Shown here: positions 36,317-44,499 of the stretch, piece after piece | Layout: every line of letters begins with the position of its first letter | How positions within the stretch are numbered: position 1 is the stretch's first letter | Source: Clostridium sp. AM33-3 | Lineage (GTDB): Bacteria; Bacillota; Clostridia; Lachnospirales; Lachnospiraceae | Length of the DNA stretch: 53,441 bases | Reading direction: 5' to 3' | NCBI RefSeq assembly: GCF_003480315.1 | Contig: NZ_QUIV01000019.1 | Location: 471 to 53,911, forward strand | Made by a program: the position numbers and the translations under genes | The notes under the pieces: model-generated | Databases searched by the model: none | Told to the model about the DNA's origin: nothing | The model's input: only the letters and a program-made list of their open reading frames with translations

Positions 36317-38812
36317 TCAGATAAATCTTCCGGTTACGCTTTCCCTGCAGTTTACGATATCGTCCTGTGAGCCGCAGGCAACGATCCTGCCGCCGTCCTC
36401 ACCGCCGTCCGGCCCCATATCCACAAGATAGTCTGCGGTGCGGATCACATCCAGATCATGCTCTATGACAATCACCGTTGCACCATTATCGATCAGGGTT
36501 GCAAAGACCTGAAGCAGGGTTTCTACGTCTTTCGGATGCAGACCAATGGTCGGCTCATCAAAAACAAAAACCGAATCCGTCTGTTTCCGGTCCATTTCGC
36601 TTGCCAGCTTTAAGCGCTGTGCCTCTCCACCGGAAAGTGACGGTGTTTCCTCCCCAAGGGTCAGATACCCAAGTCCCAGATCACGCAGGATTTCCAGCTT
36701 CGGTCTGACTGAATTCATGTGCCGGCAGTACTGCGCGGCAGCGTTGACATCCATATTCATCAGTTCCGGCAATGACCGTTCTTCTCCATCCTTGTTTGTA
36801 TAACGGATCCGCTTCGCCTGTTTTCCATAGCGTGAACCACGACACTCCGGACATGGAATATCCACATCGGGCAAAAACTGGACATCCAGTGAGATCATAC
36901 CGGTACCATCACAGACCGGACACCGCAGACTTCCCGTGTTGTAGGAAAAATCTCCGGCTTTATATCCAAGCCGTTTTGCCTCCGCTGTCCTGCCGTAAAT
37001 CTTTCGCAGCTCATCATGCACATTCGCATAGGTGGCAACCGTTGAACGCACATTCACGCCGATCGGTGTTGCATCGATCAGCTTGATCTGATGAATTCCA
37101 TTTGCATCGATCTTCCGGATATGCTCCGGCATACGTTTTCCGTAACAGACTGCCTCCAATGCGGGAACCAGGCTTTCCAGAACCAGCGTTGTCTTTCCAG
37201 AACCGGATACTCCGGTGATCACAGTCAGCCGGTGCTTTGGAATATCCACTGTCAGCGGCTTTACCGTATGGATCGATCCGGTTTCCATGTGGATGACTCC
37301 ATCGGAAAAATCAGCTTTGTGCTTTGTCTTTTTTCCGGCAGTCTCTGCACCGGAGAGATACGGTCCGATGACCGAATCCGGGTTTTTTCCGATGTCACCG
37401 ATCGTTCCTTTGGCGATCACCGTTCCTCCGTCCGCTCCGGCACCGCGTCCCATTTCCACCAGCCAGTCCGCTTCCTGCAGGATCTGTGTATCATGATCTA
37501 CCAGCAGGACTGAATTGCCGTCCCGGACAAGATCATGCATCACACCGTTCAACCCCACAATATTTGCCGGATGCAAACCAATGGAAGGCTCGTCCAGAAC
37601 ATATAGAACGCCTGTTGTGCGGTTGCGCACAGCCCTTGCAAGCTGCATCCGCTGCCGTTCCCCCGTGGAGAGCGTGGAAGATGCCTGATCCAGTGTCAGA
37701 TAGCCAAGCCCTAAATCCATGAGTCGAACAGCTGCTTCCAGATACGACTCACAAACAGCTTCCGCCATATTCCGCATCTCCTCCGGCAGAGCTTCCGGTA
37801 CACGCTTCACCCAGGCAACAGACTCTTTCAGGGTCATCCTGCAGGCATCTGCCAGCGAAATCCCCATCAGTCTCGGCGCCCTGGCCTCTTCTGAAAGTCT
37901 TGTCCCATGACATTCCGGACAAATATCCTCCCGCAGGAATTTCTCAACCCTTTTCATGCCCTTTTCGTCCTTTACCTTATTCAGTGCATTGAGGACAGTT
38001 GCCGTGGCACTGTAATAGGTCATATCCAGTTCCCCGACCGCAGCGCTATTCTTATTCTTCGGGACATAGAAGATATGCTTCTTCTCCATCGGACCATCAT
38101 AGACGATCTCCTTTTCCCGCTCTGTCAGGTCTTTGAACGGAACATTCGTGCGCACCCACATCTCCCGGCAGACATCTGTCATCAAAGACCACATCAGAGA
38201 ATTCCATGGCGCAACGGCTCCCTCATCAATGGTTTTATTTTCATCCGGAATCAGTGTTGCACGGTCAACAGTCCGCACCATTCCCGTGCCGCTGCAGCAT
38301 TTGCACGCCCCGGTGGAATTAAAGGCAAGCTCTTCTGCCCCCGGGGCATAAAAATGCTCCCCGCACTCCGGGCAGACTAATTCTCCATTCATCGCGGCAA
38401 CATTGATGCTGGGCTTCAGGTAGTGGCCATTCGGACAGCGATGGCTGGCAAGGCGGGAGAACATCAGCCGCAGGCTGTTGAGCAGCTCTGTTGCTGTCCC
38501 GAAAGTCGAACGGATGCCAGGAACCGCCGGTCTCTGATGCAATGCCAACGCCGCCGGAACATACAGCACCTCATCCACATCCGCTCTCGATGCCTGCGTC
38601 ATCCGCCGGCGCGTGTATGTAGAAAGAGATTCCAGATAACGTCTCGATCCTTCGGCATACAGCACCCCCAGCGCAAGAGAGCTTTTACCGGAGCCGGATA
38701 CTCCGGCAATCCCGACAATCTCATTCAGCGGAATATCAACGCTGATATTTTTCAGATTATGGACTCTTGCGCCTCTGACTTCTATTTTGTCCGGTTTTTT
38801 GTCTTTCCCCAT
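36317..38812 (-). CDS. UvrA-like ABC ATPase (excinuclease subunit A paralogue)
   Basis: The 831-residue protein has two UvrA ATPase modules: Walker A GVSGSGKSSLAL near residue 36 and GVSGSGKTTLVL in the second half, with signatures STGERQRMQLARA and LSGGEAQRLKLASE. Zinc-finger pairs are CPNGH...CPECG, CKCCSGTG and CPVCDGTG...CPECRGSR. It is about 110 residues shorter than housekeeping UvrA and lacks an obvious UvrB-binding region, like UvrA2-type paralogues linked to drug or DNA-damage tolerance. The start is at 38812, preceded by GGGAGG. No uvrB is nearby. Confidence 0.85.
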   Translation of the reverse strand: MGKDKKPDKIEVRGARVHNLKNISVDIPLNEIVGIAGVSGSGKSSLALGVLYAEGSRRYLESLSTYTRRRMTQASRADVDEVLYVPAALALHQRPAVPGIRSTFGTATELLNSLRLMFSRLASHRCPNGHYLKPSINVAAMNGELVCPECGEHFYAPGAEELAFNSTGACKCCSGTGMVRTVDRATLIPDENKTIDEGAVAPWNSLMWSLMTDVCREMWVRTNVPFKDLTEREKEIVYDGPMEKKHIFYVPKNKNSAAVGELDMTYYSATATVLNALNKVKDEKGMKRVEKFLREDICPECHGTRLSEEARAPRLMGISLADACRMTLKESVAWVKRVPEALPEEMRNMAEAVCESYLEAAVRLMDLGLGYLTLDQASSTLSTGERQRMQLARAVRNRTTGVLYVLDEPSIGLHPANIVGLNGVMHDLVRDGNSVLLVDHDTQILQEADWLVEMGRGAGADGGTVIAKGTIGDIGKNPDSVIGPYLSGAETAGKKTKHKADFSDGVIHMETGSIHTVKPLTVDIPKHRLTVITGVSGSGKTTLVLESLVPALEAVCYGKRMPEHIRKIDANGIHQIKLIDATPIGVNVRSTVATYANVHDELRKIYGRTAEAKRLGYKAGDFSYNTGSLRCPVCDGTGMISLDVQFLPDVDIPCPECRGSRYGKQAKRIRYTNKDGEERSLPELMNMDVNAAAQYCRHMNSVRPKLEILRDLGLGYLTLGEETPSLSGGEAQRLKLASEMDRKQTDSVFVFDEPTIGLHPKDVETLLQVFATLIDNGATVIVIEHDLDVIRTADYLVDMGPDGGEDGGRIVACGSQDDIVNCRESVTGRFI

Positions 38813-38856
38813 GTCAACACCTCCCAGATTTCTCAGGCATAGCAAAATAACAGGTC

Positions 38857-39369
38857 CTACATATTTACGAATCTCGAAGTATCTCCCACTACGCCCGTGA
38901 TTTTTATGCTGTCGACTTCGACATGGCAGCTGTAGCAGACAATTTGGACACCTGCCCTGGCAGCCTTCACAAGTGCCTCCTTAAATTCCGGTTGCGCCCC
39001 CTCGTTTGGCAGCACACAATGAATGCCATTCATCTGAATCACAAAAGCAATTGAGCAATGGTAGCCTTCCTTTGCCGCCTTTGTCAGTTCCTGTAAGTGC
39101 TTCACGCCTCGCTCCGTCGGTGCGTCCGGAAACAATCCGGTCCCCGGATGCAAATCATCTGCCAGCGTGCAGCCCTTCACTTCAGTCAGAAATCTTTCGC
39201 CATTACTTTCCATGTAAAAATCAATTCTGGATTCTCCGTAAGTATATTCCGGTTTCACAAGATCGTAGTTCAGGCTCATTAACTGCTGTTTCATCAGCAT
39301 ATTCGGTGCCAGGCTGTCTATATTCACCCACTTCAGCCTTGGCTTATATACAGAAATCAGATCGTATGC
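38857..39369 (-). pseudogene. sfsA: SfsA, C-terminal fragment
   Basis: The frame reads YDLISVYKPRLKWVNIDSLA and continues through DFYMESNGERFLTEVKGCTL, FPDAPTERGVKHLQEL and the SfsA C-terminal half to 38857. SfsA proteins are usually about 230 residues. Here the first roughly 60-70 are missing, and the upstream DNA is instead the beginning of an EamA transporter gene. A GTG at 39327 could allow a 156-residue product, but it would lack the N-terminal OB-like domain. SfsA is a putative DNA-binding or nuclease-like protein of uncertain role. Confidence 0.85.
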
Positions 39370-39488
39370 ACTCGGGATGAAATAATCGAGGTGCTGTTCA
39401 TATTCTCACTTAATTCGCGTACAAAAATTCCGGCTGAGCCAAAACAGATTCCCGCAATAATTGGCATAATATTATAAATTTGTTTCAT
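39357..39488 (-). pseudogene. EamA/DMT transporter, N-terminal fragment
   Basis: From the ATG at 39488 the 43 codons read MKQIYNIMPIIAGICFGSAG and then IFVRELSENMNSTSIISSRV, which is the first helix and loop of an EamA-family drug/metabolite transporter. The frame ends at 39357 where the sequence switches to sfsA. About 250 codons are missing. The joint lies near 39370 and removed the 3' part of this gene and the 5' part of sfsA. Confidence 0.8.
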
Positions 39489-39540
39489 AATTTCACTTAT
39501 ACTCCTTCCATACGCAACAAATAGCGGAGTAAACTCAATT

Positions 39541-40281
39541 TTACAAACCTGCCAGCGCCAGGAATTTTTTATCTGACTGGACACTCTGTGTTAGAAACTG
39601 ACCGTCCCGAAACAGGGCATAGGTCGTGACCGGTGCAGGTACATTCTGTGCAGATTCTTTGTCAGTAATATGGGTAGCCTTGAACGGGATACCATGCTCC
39701 TTCGCCGCCTCCTGCACCCTTGGCACCCAATAATAGGTATATGGACACTGATCGGTGTAATAGAGAACAAAACCTGCTTCCTTAATCACCGGATGTTTCG
39801 CACATTCCTTGAAATGCGGCGGCTGTGTGCCCGATTCAATTGGAAGATACATGAGATTGATCCCGCAGTCGGATATGTCTGCCGTACAAAACCCCTTATA
39901 AGTAAGGAATTTCGGGTCAGCGAGGAATTCCCGCTTCCGGCCCTCCGCACACAGAATACAAATACCTTTCTTTCCCTGCTCCTTAGCATCACGGATACAC
40001 GCCTCCAGCAGATCATTCGAGTATCCGTGTCCCTTCATAGAACCGGATACCCATAGGCAGTTAATGTAAAGATAACCATCTGCCGCAATAGGAACCCAGG
40101 CATTTTCAGCCGGAATGTATTCGATAAAACATTTGCCGCGTTCTTCGCTGCGATAAAAAACAAGTCCATCATCAAAGCGTTGTCTCAGCCATTCCTTTTT
40201 TGCAACACTCTGCCTGCCGGACATGGCGCAGCAGATATGTTCCTTGTCAATATTTTCTTTTGTGATCCGAATATATTTCAT
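39541..40281 (-). CDS. GNAT acetyltransferase fused to a YoaP-like domain
   Basis: The 246-residue protein has a GNAT half (about residues 1-145; YINCLWVSGSMKGHGYSNDLLEACI holds the acetyl-CoA loop) and a C-terminal thioredoxin-like YoaP domain (about 160-246) with YYTDQCPYTYYWVPRVQEAAKEHGIPFKA, where Cys-Pro stands at the start of a helix as in thiol-disulfide folds. The acetylation substrate is unknown. It has its own ribosome site and lies just before the decayed locus at 40359-40778. Confidence 0.88.
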   Translation of the reverse strand: MKYIRITKENIDKEHICCAMSGRQSVAKKEWLRQRFDDGLVFYRSEERGKCFIEYIPAENAWVPIAADGYLYINCLWVSGSMKGHGYSNDLLEACIRDAKEQGKKGICILCAEGRKREFLADPKFLTYKGFCTADISDCGINLMYLPIESGTQPPHFKECAKHPVIKEAGFVLYYTDQCPYTYYWVPRVQEAAKEHGIPFKATHITDKESAQNVPAPVTTYALFRDGQFLTQSVQSDKKFLALAGL

Positions 40282-40358
40282 CCGTTATTCCTCCAATGCT
40301 CTCAGTTTTACTTTCCCTTTTCCCATGAATGTGGTTTCTACCGCGCTTCGTTGTTCTT

Positions 40359-40778
40359 TCATTTTTGTTTTGGTAAGAGCAATTCATCGTACATTGCCTC
40401 AAACAGTTTCATAAAAAACGCTTTGCTATCAACCTCATCCACTAACAGCATTTCTTTTGCTGGAAAAGTGACTTCAAACTATTCAACCCCCTCCGGGTCG
40501 TCAGCATAGCGCACACCCGATAGCGCTTCGCAGCCACTGCATAGCCCTTGACCAAACCTGCCATGATCCAGCCCAGATAGACAATCTCCGCTCCTTCAAA
40601 AAAGGACGCAGCGCTTTTCTTCTTCGCCATCTTTCATGTTGTTCTCCCCTTCTTTCTGTAATCAGACTCAACCTTGGCAATAAAGCGATCAATATGTGTC
40701 GCCAGCAAAGAAGAAATGCTTAAACTCTACATCATCATAGATAACCTTGACTCCCAGAACTTTATCGAGATATTCCAT
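40359..40778 (-). pseudogene. Decayed small locus of unknown identity
   Basis: An ATG at 40778 with an AGGTGAT site starts 29 codons (MEYLDKVLGVKVIYDDVEFK, then HFFFAGDTY) and stops at 40689. A shifted frame continues IDRFIAKVESDYRKKGR. A second start reads MAKKKSAASFFEGAEIVYLG and WIMAGLVKGYAVAAKRYRV (from 40630), and another shifted frame continues to a stop at 40359 (ending KLFEAMYDELLLPKQK). Such alternating readable frames suggest one or two small genes broken by indels. I do not recognise the family. This covers most of the 40282-40902 gap. Confidence 0.5.
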
Positions 40779-40795
40779 GTCATCACCTGCAATCT

Positions 40796-40850
40796 TAACT
40801 CTTTTTCTGTGTTATAACTCTTTTTGAGTTAAGATACAATATTTGAGTTA
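40796..40850 (-). promoter_or_regulatory. Promoter within a symmetric four-half-site operator
   Basis: Half-sites TAACTC (40796-40801, 40815-40820) and GAGTTA (40826-40831, 40845-40850) are arranged exactly symmetrically about 40823, with 13-, 5- and 13-base spacers. On the minus strand TTGTAT (40834-40839), a 17-base spacer and TATAAC (40811-40816) form a promoter whose spacer holds the inner palindrome. A regulator bound here would block transcription of the decayed locus at 40359-40778. The cognate regulator is not identified. Confidence 0.65.
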
Positions 40851-40902
40851 AAACCTTCATGCGGAAAGAGTCCCTCTTTCTGTTTTCGTTTATTTCTGAT
40901 CT

Positions 40903-42903
40903 TTAAAGATTTTTCACAAACAGTGCCCGGATAGCGTTGAGGACGGCTATAATCATCACGCCCACATCAGCAAACACGGCCAGCCACATATTGGCGAAGC
41001 CCAGAGCGACCAGCACGAGGCAGGCCAGTTTTACGCCGATGGCCACCACGATGTTCTGATAAACGATGCCAAGGCACTTGCTGGAGATTTTGATTGCTTT
41101 GGAGATCTGCAAGGGGTCATCATCCATTAGGACCACATCAGCAGCCTCAATGGCGGCGTCAGAACCCATGGCACCCATAGCGATGCCGATATCTGCCCGG
41201 CGAAGCACTGGGGCGTCGTTGATGCCATCTCCCACAAAAGCCAGTTTTTCTTTCTCTGGTTTGTTCTGAATCAACTGCTCCACTTTCTCCACCTTGTCAG
41301 CAGGAAGCAGTTCACTGTAAACCTCATCCAACTCCAAAGCGGAGGCCACACTGTCAGCCACCTTCTTGGCGTCACCAGTAAGCATCACAGTCTTGCGAAC
41401 CCCAGCCGACTTTAATGCCTGGATGGCTTCCTTGGAGTGAGGCTTCACGATGTCGGAAATAACAATATGTCCGGCATATTTCCCGTCAATCGCCATGTGA
41501 ATAATGGTGCCTACGCTGTGGCACGGAATAGCCTGGACCCCCAGACGATTCATGAGCTTGTCGTTACCAGCTGCCACCTGATGACCGTCCACCGTAGCGA
41601 TGACACCGTTGCCGCTAAGTTCCTGAATGTCAGTCACCCGGCTGCGGTCGATTTCCATACCGTAGGCTTTCTGTAAGCTCTTGCTGATGGGATGGCTGGA
41701 AGCGCTCTCTGCCAGAGCGGCGTATTCCACCAGCTTGTGCTCATCCATCTCATTGTGATGGATCGCATTCACCTCAAATACGCCCTGAGTCAGTGTGCCG
41801 GTCTTGTCAAAGACCACGATCTTAGCCTGCGACAGGGTCTCCAGATAGTTGGACCCCTTCACCAGAACGCCCGCCTTACTGGCTCCGCCAATTCCTGCAA
41901 AGAAGGACAGAGGAATAGAGATGACCAGAGCACAAGGACAGCTGGCAACGAGGAAGGTCAGCGCCCGATAGATCCAGGTCTCCCAGTCTGCATCCAGTCC
42001 CATACCGAACATTCGCACCAAAGGAGGCAGAATTGCCAAGGCCAGTGCGGCATAACATACCGCAGGGGTGTAAATTTTTGCGAAGCGAGAGATAAAGTCC
42101 TCCGACTTGGACTTCCGGGAGGAAGCATTCTCCACCAGATCCAGAATCTTGGAGACAGTGGACTCGCCAAATTCCTTGGTGGTCTGGATATGGAGCAAGC
42201 CTGTCATATTGATACAGCCAGAGATGATCTCATCCCCGGTTTTGACCTCGCGGGGCAAGCTCTCGCCTGTGAGCGCGGCAGTGTTCAACGTCGATTCACC
42301 TTGAACCACCATACCGTCAATAGGAACTTTTTCGCCAGGCTGTACCACAATAATGGTGCCGATCCCCACTTCGTCCGGGTCCACCTGTTCCAGTTTTCCC
42401 TCCCGTTCGATATTGGCATAATCAGGACGGATGTCCATCAGATCACTGATGTTCCGGCGGCTCTTTCCCACGGCGTAGGACTGGAACCATTCGCCCACCT
42501 GGTAGAACAGCATCACCGCGATGGCCTCCAGATAGTCGCCGTTTTCATATATGGCCAGGGCAAGCGCACCCAGCGTAGCCACCGCCATCAGAAAGTGCTC
42601 ATCGAACACCTGACCGTTGCGGATACCTTTTCCGGCTTTTTCCAGAATGTCGTAGCCAATGACCAGATAATCCAGCATGAACACAGCCAGACGTATCCAG
42701 CGGCCTGCCGCGCCAAACACTTCAAATGCGCCTGCGCCCAGGACCTGCAAAATTAACAGTAGAACCGCAGCAGTCAAAATCCGCCACAACATCACTTTTT
42801 GTTTTTTGGTCATACCGGCGGAGGGCCGCGTGCCGATGATCTGAAGGATCACGGCCAGCAGAGCCACCACGATCAGCAGACCGTTAATGATATACTCCTG
42901 CAT
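40903..42903 (-). CDS. Heavy-metal translocating P-type ATPase (Zn/Cd/Co type)
   Basis: This P1B-type ATPase exports metal cations. The 666-residue protein has the actuator TGES, the metal-site CPC motif in SCPCALVIS, the phosphorylation site DKTGTLTQG, the HP locus (SSHPISKSL) and GDGINDAPVLRRADIGIAMG. The N-terminus lacks a fused HMA domain; a separate 72-residue HMA protein is encoded just upstream. CPC plus these features suits Zn2+/Cd2+/Pb2+ export, but specificity is inferred. It is controlled with HMA from the promoter at 43289-43317. Confidence 0.93.
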   Translation of the reverse strand: MQEYIINGLLIVVALLAVILQIIGTRPSAGMTKKQKVMLWRILTAAVLLLILQVLGAGAFEVFGAAGRWIRLAVFMLDYLVIGYDILEKAGKGIRNGQVFDEHFLMAVATLGALALAIYENGDYLEAIAVMLFYQVGEWFQSYAVGKSRRNISDLMDIRPDYANIEREGKLEQVDPDEVGIGTIIVVQPGEKVPIDGMVVQGESTLNTAALTGESLPREVKTGDEIISGCINMTGLLHIQTTKEFGESTVSKILDLVENASSRKSKSEDFISRFAKIYTPAVCYAALALAILPPLVRMFGMGLDADWETWIYRALTFLVASCPCALVISIPLSFFAGIGGASKAGVLVKGSNYLETLSQAKIVVFDKTGTLTQGVFEVNAIHHNEMDEHKLVEYAALAESASSHPISKSLQKAYGMEIDRSRVTDIQELSGNGVIATVDGHQVAAGNDKLMNRLGVQAIPCHSVGTIIHMAIDGKYAGHIVISDIVKPHSKEAIQALKSAGVRKTVMLTGDAKKVADSVASALELDEVYSELLPADKVEKVEQLIQNKPEKEKLAFVGDGINDAPVLRRADIGIAMGAMGSDAAIEAADVVLMDDDPLQISKAIKISSKCLGIVYQNIVVAIGVKLACLVLVALGFANMWLAVFADVGVMIIAVLNAIRALFVKNL

Positions 42904-42955
42904 TTCGTTTTACCTCTTTCACGATTGCTTATTCGTTTATTTGTCTAAGAGAAAG

Positions 42956-42988
42956 AATGCCCTGCAAGCTGCCGCTCAACAGGGCATT
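42956..42988 (-). terminator. Intercistronic hairpin between HMA gene and ATPase
   Basis: AATGCCCTG (42980-42988) pairs perfectly with CAGGGCATT (42956-42964) around a 15-base loop on the minus strand. A pyrimidine-rich but interrupted T stretch follows. It probably causes partial termination or stabilises the small HMA mRNA, giving more chaperone than pump. Confidence 0.65.
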
Positions 42989-43001
42989 TCGTTTTGCTGG
43001 C

Positions 43002-43220
43002 TTACAGAAAGATCTCGCAGTCGGGTTCCACCTTCTTGCAGGCTTTGCGAACCTCCTGCATAACGACCTTGGGGTCCTGACCTTCCTCGAACTCCACGTT
43101 CATCTTGAGGGTCATAAAGTTCACCGTAGCGCTCTGTACGCCGTTGGTCTTGCGGGTGGCATCCTCCATCAGGTTGGCGCAGTTAGCGCAATCCACATCG
43201 ATTTTGTAAGTCTTTTTCAT
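43002..43220 (-). CDS. HMA-domain metallochaperone-like protein
   Basis: The 72-residue protein is a single heavy-metal-associated domain with Cys11 and Cys14 in DCANCANLMEDA, followed by the beta-alpha-beta pattern VQSATVNFMTLKMNVEF. It probably delivers or senses metal for the ATPase encoded 98 bases downstream, replacing the N-terminal HMA domain other pumps carry. The start is at 43220, with GAGGAG 8 bases upstream; the frame open to 43262 runs through the likely operator. Confidence 0.9.
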   Translation of the reverse strand: MKKTYKIDVDCANCANLMEDATRKTNGVQSATVNFMTLKMNVEFEEGQDPKVVMQEVRKACKKVEPDCEIFL

Positions 43221-43261
43221 TTTGAAAATCTCCTCTCTGAGTATTAACTTTGTGCCAAACA

Positions 43262-43317
43262 ATTAAATCCTTATTTAATCGTATCTTCATCATACGCAGG
43301 AAAACCGTCCCCGTCAA
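43262..43317 (-). promoter_or_regulatory. Promoter and ArsR-type operator of the HMA-ATPase operon
   Basis: Minus-strand TTGACG (43312-43317), a 17-base spacer and TATGAT (43289-43294) form a promoter. Just downstream of the start, ATTAAAT (43262-43268) and ATTTAAT (43273-43279) make a perfect AT-rich inverted repeat, as bound by ArsR/SmtB/CzrA repressors. The ArsR encoded at 50801-51187 is the nearest candidate regulator. Confidence 0.7.
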
Positions 43318-43524
43318 CGGTTTGAACCCATATCCTGCTATTTGGGAAAATGGTTCTTCTGTTTGGGCAAAATGCAGCTTTTATCGGCACATTCCAGTGC
43401 CTTGATAAGGGCAACATTTAATCGTTCCGTCTGCATTGTAGAGCGGGGAAAATCGAAAGGCAATGGACGGAGTACAAGTCCTTCCAAGAGGGATAAGAGA
43501 ACTTCTGAATGGGTAAACAATGCT
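43318..43524. other. Non-coding stretch with degenerate repeated motif
   Basis: No gene is supported here. The motif GGGAnAA-n(3-5)-(T)CTTCTG-n3-GGG-n-AAA occurs near 43343-43372 and again near 43490-43517. A third copy lies near 50367-50395, on the far side of the sirtuin/radical SAM block. A chance reading frame crosses the stretch on each strand. It may be relic mobile-element DNA. Confidence 0.35.
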
Positions 43525-43566
43525 AAAAAAGGTTCTGACATGGAAGCACAGCTCCATGTCAGAACC
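43525..43566 (-). terminator. Terminator after the radical SAM pair
   Basis: GGTTCTGACATGGA (43531-43544) is perfectly complementary to TCCATGTCAGAACC (43553-43566), with an 8-base loop. On the minus strand it is followed by a T-run (43525-43530). It ends the flavin reductase/radical SAM operon. Confidence 0.93.
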
Positions 43567-43581
43567 CATTTATTTCACAAA

Positions 43582-44499
43582 TTATTTTTGGGGGTTGCGT
43601 CGCCCGGTGTTTTCCGAGCCACGCACTTCCTCATGGTAAAAATAATCCACAATGACCGGGTGCCCAGGCTCTGCTCGTCCGTAGGGCAGCTCGTTGTCCA
43701 CGAAGGGACAGCTGTTTTCTTTCGCCAGCCGTTCCGCTTGATCCTCCAAACCACGGAAGTAGCTTCTGTCTCTCTTGTTGTAGATAGCGTCGTACAGCGG
43801 AACCAAGTCAGGATGTTTTTTACGTATATAGTCAAGGATGTCTTTTTTGAATCCGCCTCGCAGGTTTAGATTTTCTAACCATATCAGGTCGCACTGATTT
43901 CTGACCTGATGGAAGATAGCCTCGAAATCCGTGATACCGGGAAAAACCGGAGCGATAAAACAGACAGTGCGAATGCCCGCATCATAGATCTGCTTCATGG
44001 CATCCAGCCGTCGCTTAATGCTGACGGCATTGTCCATATCGTTTTTGAAATCCTCGTCCAGCGTATTGATCGACCAGGAAACCGTGACCTTTCCCAGTTC
44101 TTTCAGGAGGTCGATGTCACGGATTACCAAGTCTGACTTGGTACAGATGAGAATTTCTGCCTCGCTGCCCCGGAGCTGTTCAAGAAGCTTTCGGGTGTTC
44201 TGAAACTGAGCCTCCTGGGGCAGATAGCCATCAGTCACCGAGCCGATGACTACGCGCTGTCCGGCGTATTTCCGGGGATTTTTGATTGCTGGCCAATGTT
44301 TCACATCCAGGAATGTACCCCACGGTTCGGTGTGCCCGGTAAATCGCTTCATAAACGAGGCGTAGCAGTATTTGCAGCCATGGGTACAGCCCACATAAGG
44401 ATTGACGGAATAGCCGCCCACCGGCAAGGTGGATTTTGTCATAATATTTTTGGTTTCTATATCCTGAATCAGAATGCTGCTCTCTTTCACTTCTGCCAT
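43582..44499 (-). CDS. Radical SAM mobile pair protein B (SPL-like)
   Basis: The 305-residue protein resembles spore photoproduct lyase-like radical SAM enzymes. Cys38, Cys42 and Cys45 in GCTHGCKYCYASFMKRF bind the cluster, and it continues WSINTLDEDFKNDMDNAVSIKRR and LIWLENLNLRGG. It matches the protein named B of the radical SAM mobile pair, whose reaction is unknown. The start is at 44499 because GGAGGAAC lies just upstream. It overlaps partner A by 13 bases, so they are translationally coupled. Confidence 0.85.
   Translation of the reverse strand: MAEVKESSILIQDIETKNIMTKSTLPVGGYSVNPYVGCTHGCKYCYASFMKRFTGHTEPWGTFLDVKHWPAIKNPRKYAGQRVVIGSVTDGYLPQEAQFQNTRKLLEQLRGSEAEILICTKSDLVIRDIDLLKELGKVTVSWSINTLDEDFKNDMDNAVSIKRRLDAMKQIYDAGIRTVCFIAPVFPGITDFEAIFHQVRNQCDLIWLENLNLRGGFKKDILDYIRKKHPDLVPLYDAIYNKRDRSYFRGLEDQAERLAKENSCPFVDNELPYGRAEPGHPVIVDYFYHEEVRGSENTGRRNPQK

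Noticed and set aside
43342..43869. Plus-strand protein of 175 codons beside the radical SAM pair
   Set aside because: It runs through the terminator hairpin and antisense to the radical SAM B gene, with no recognisable domain; the upstream part may be relic mobile DNA but a gene is not supported.
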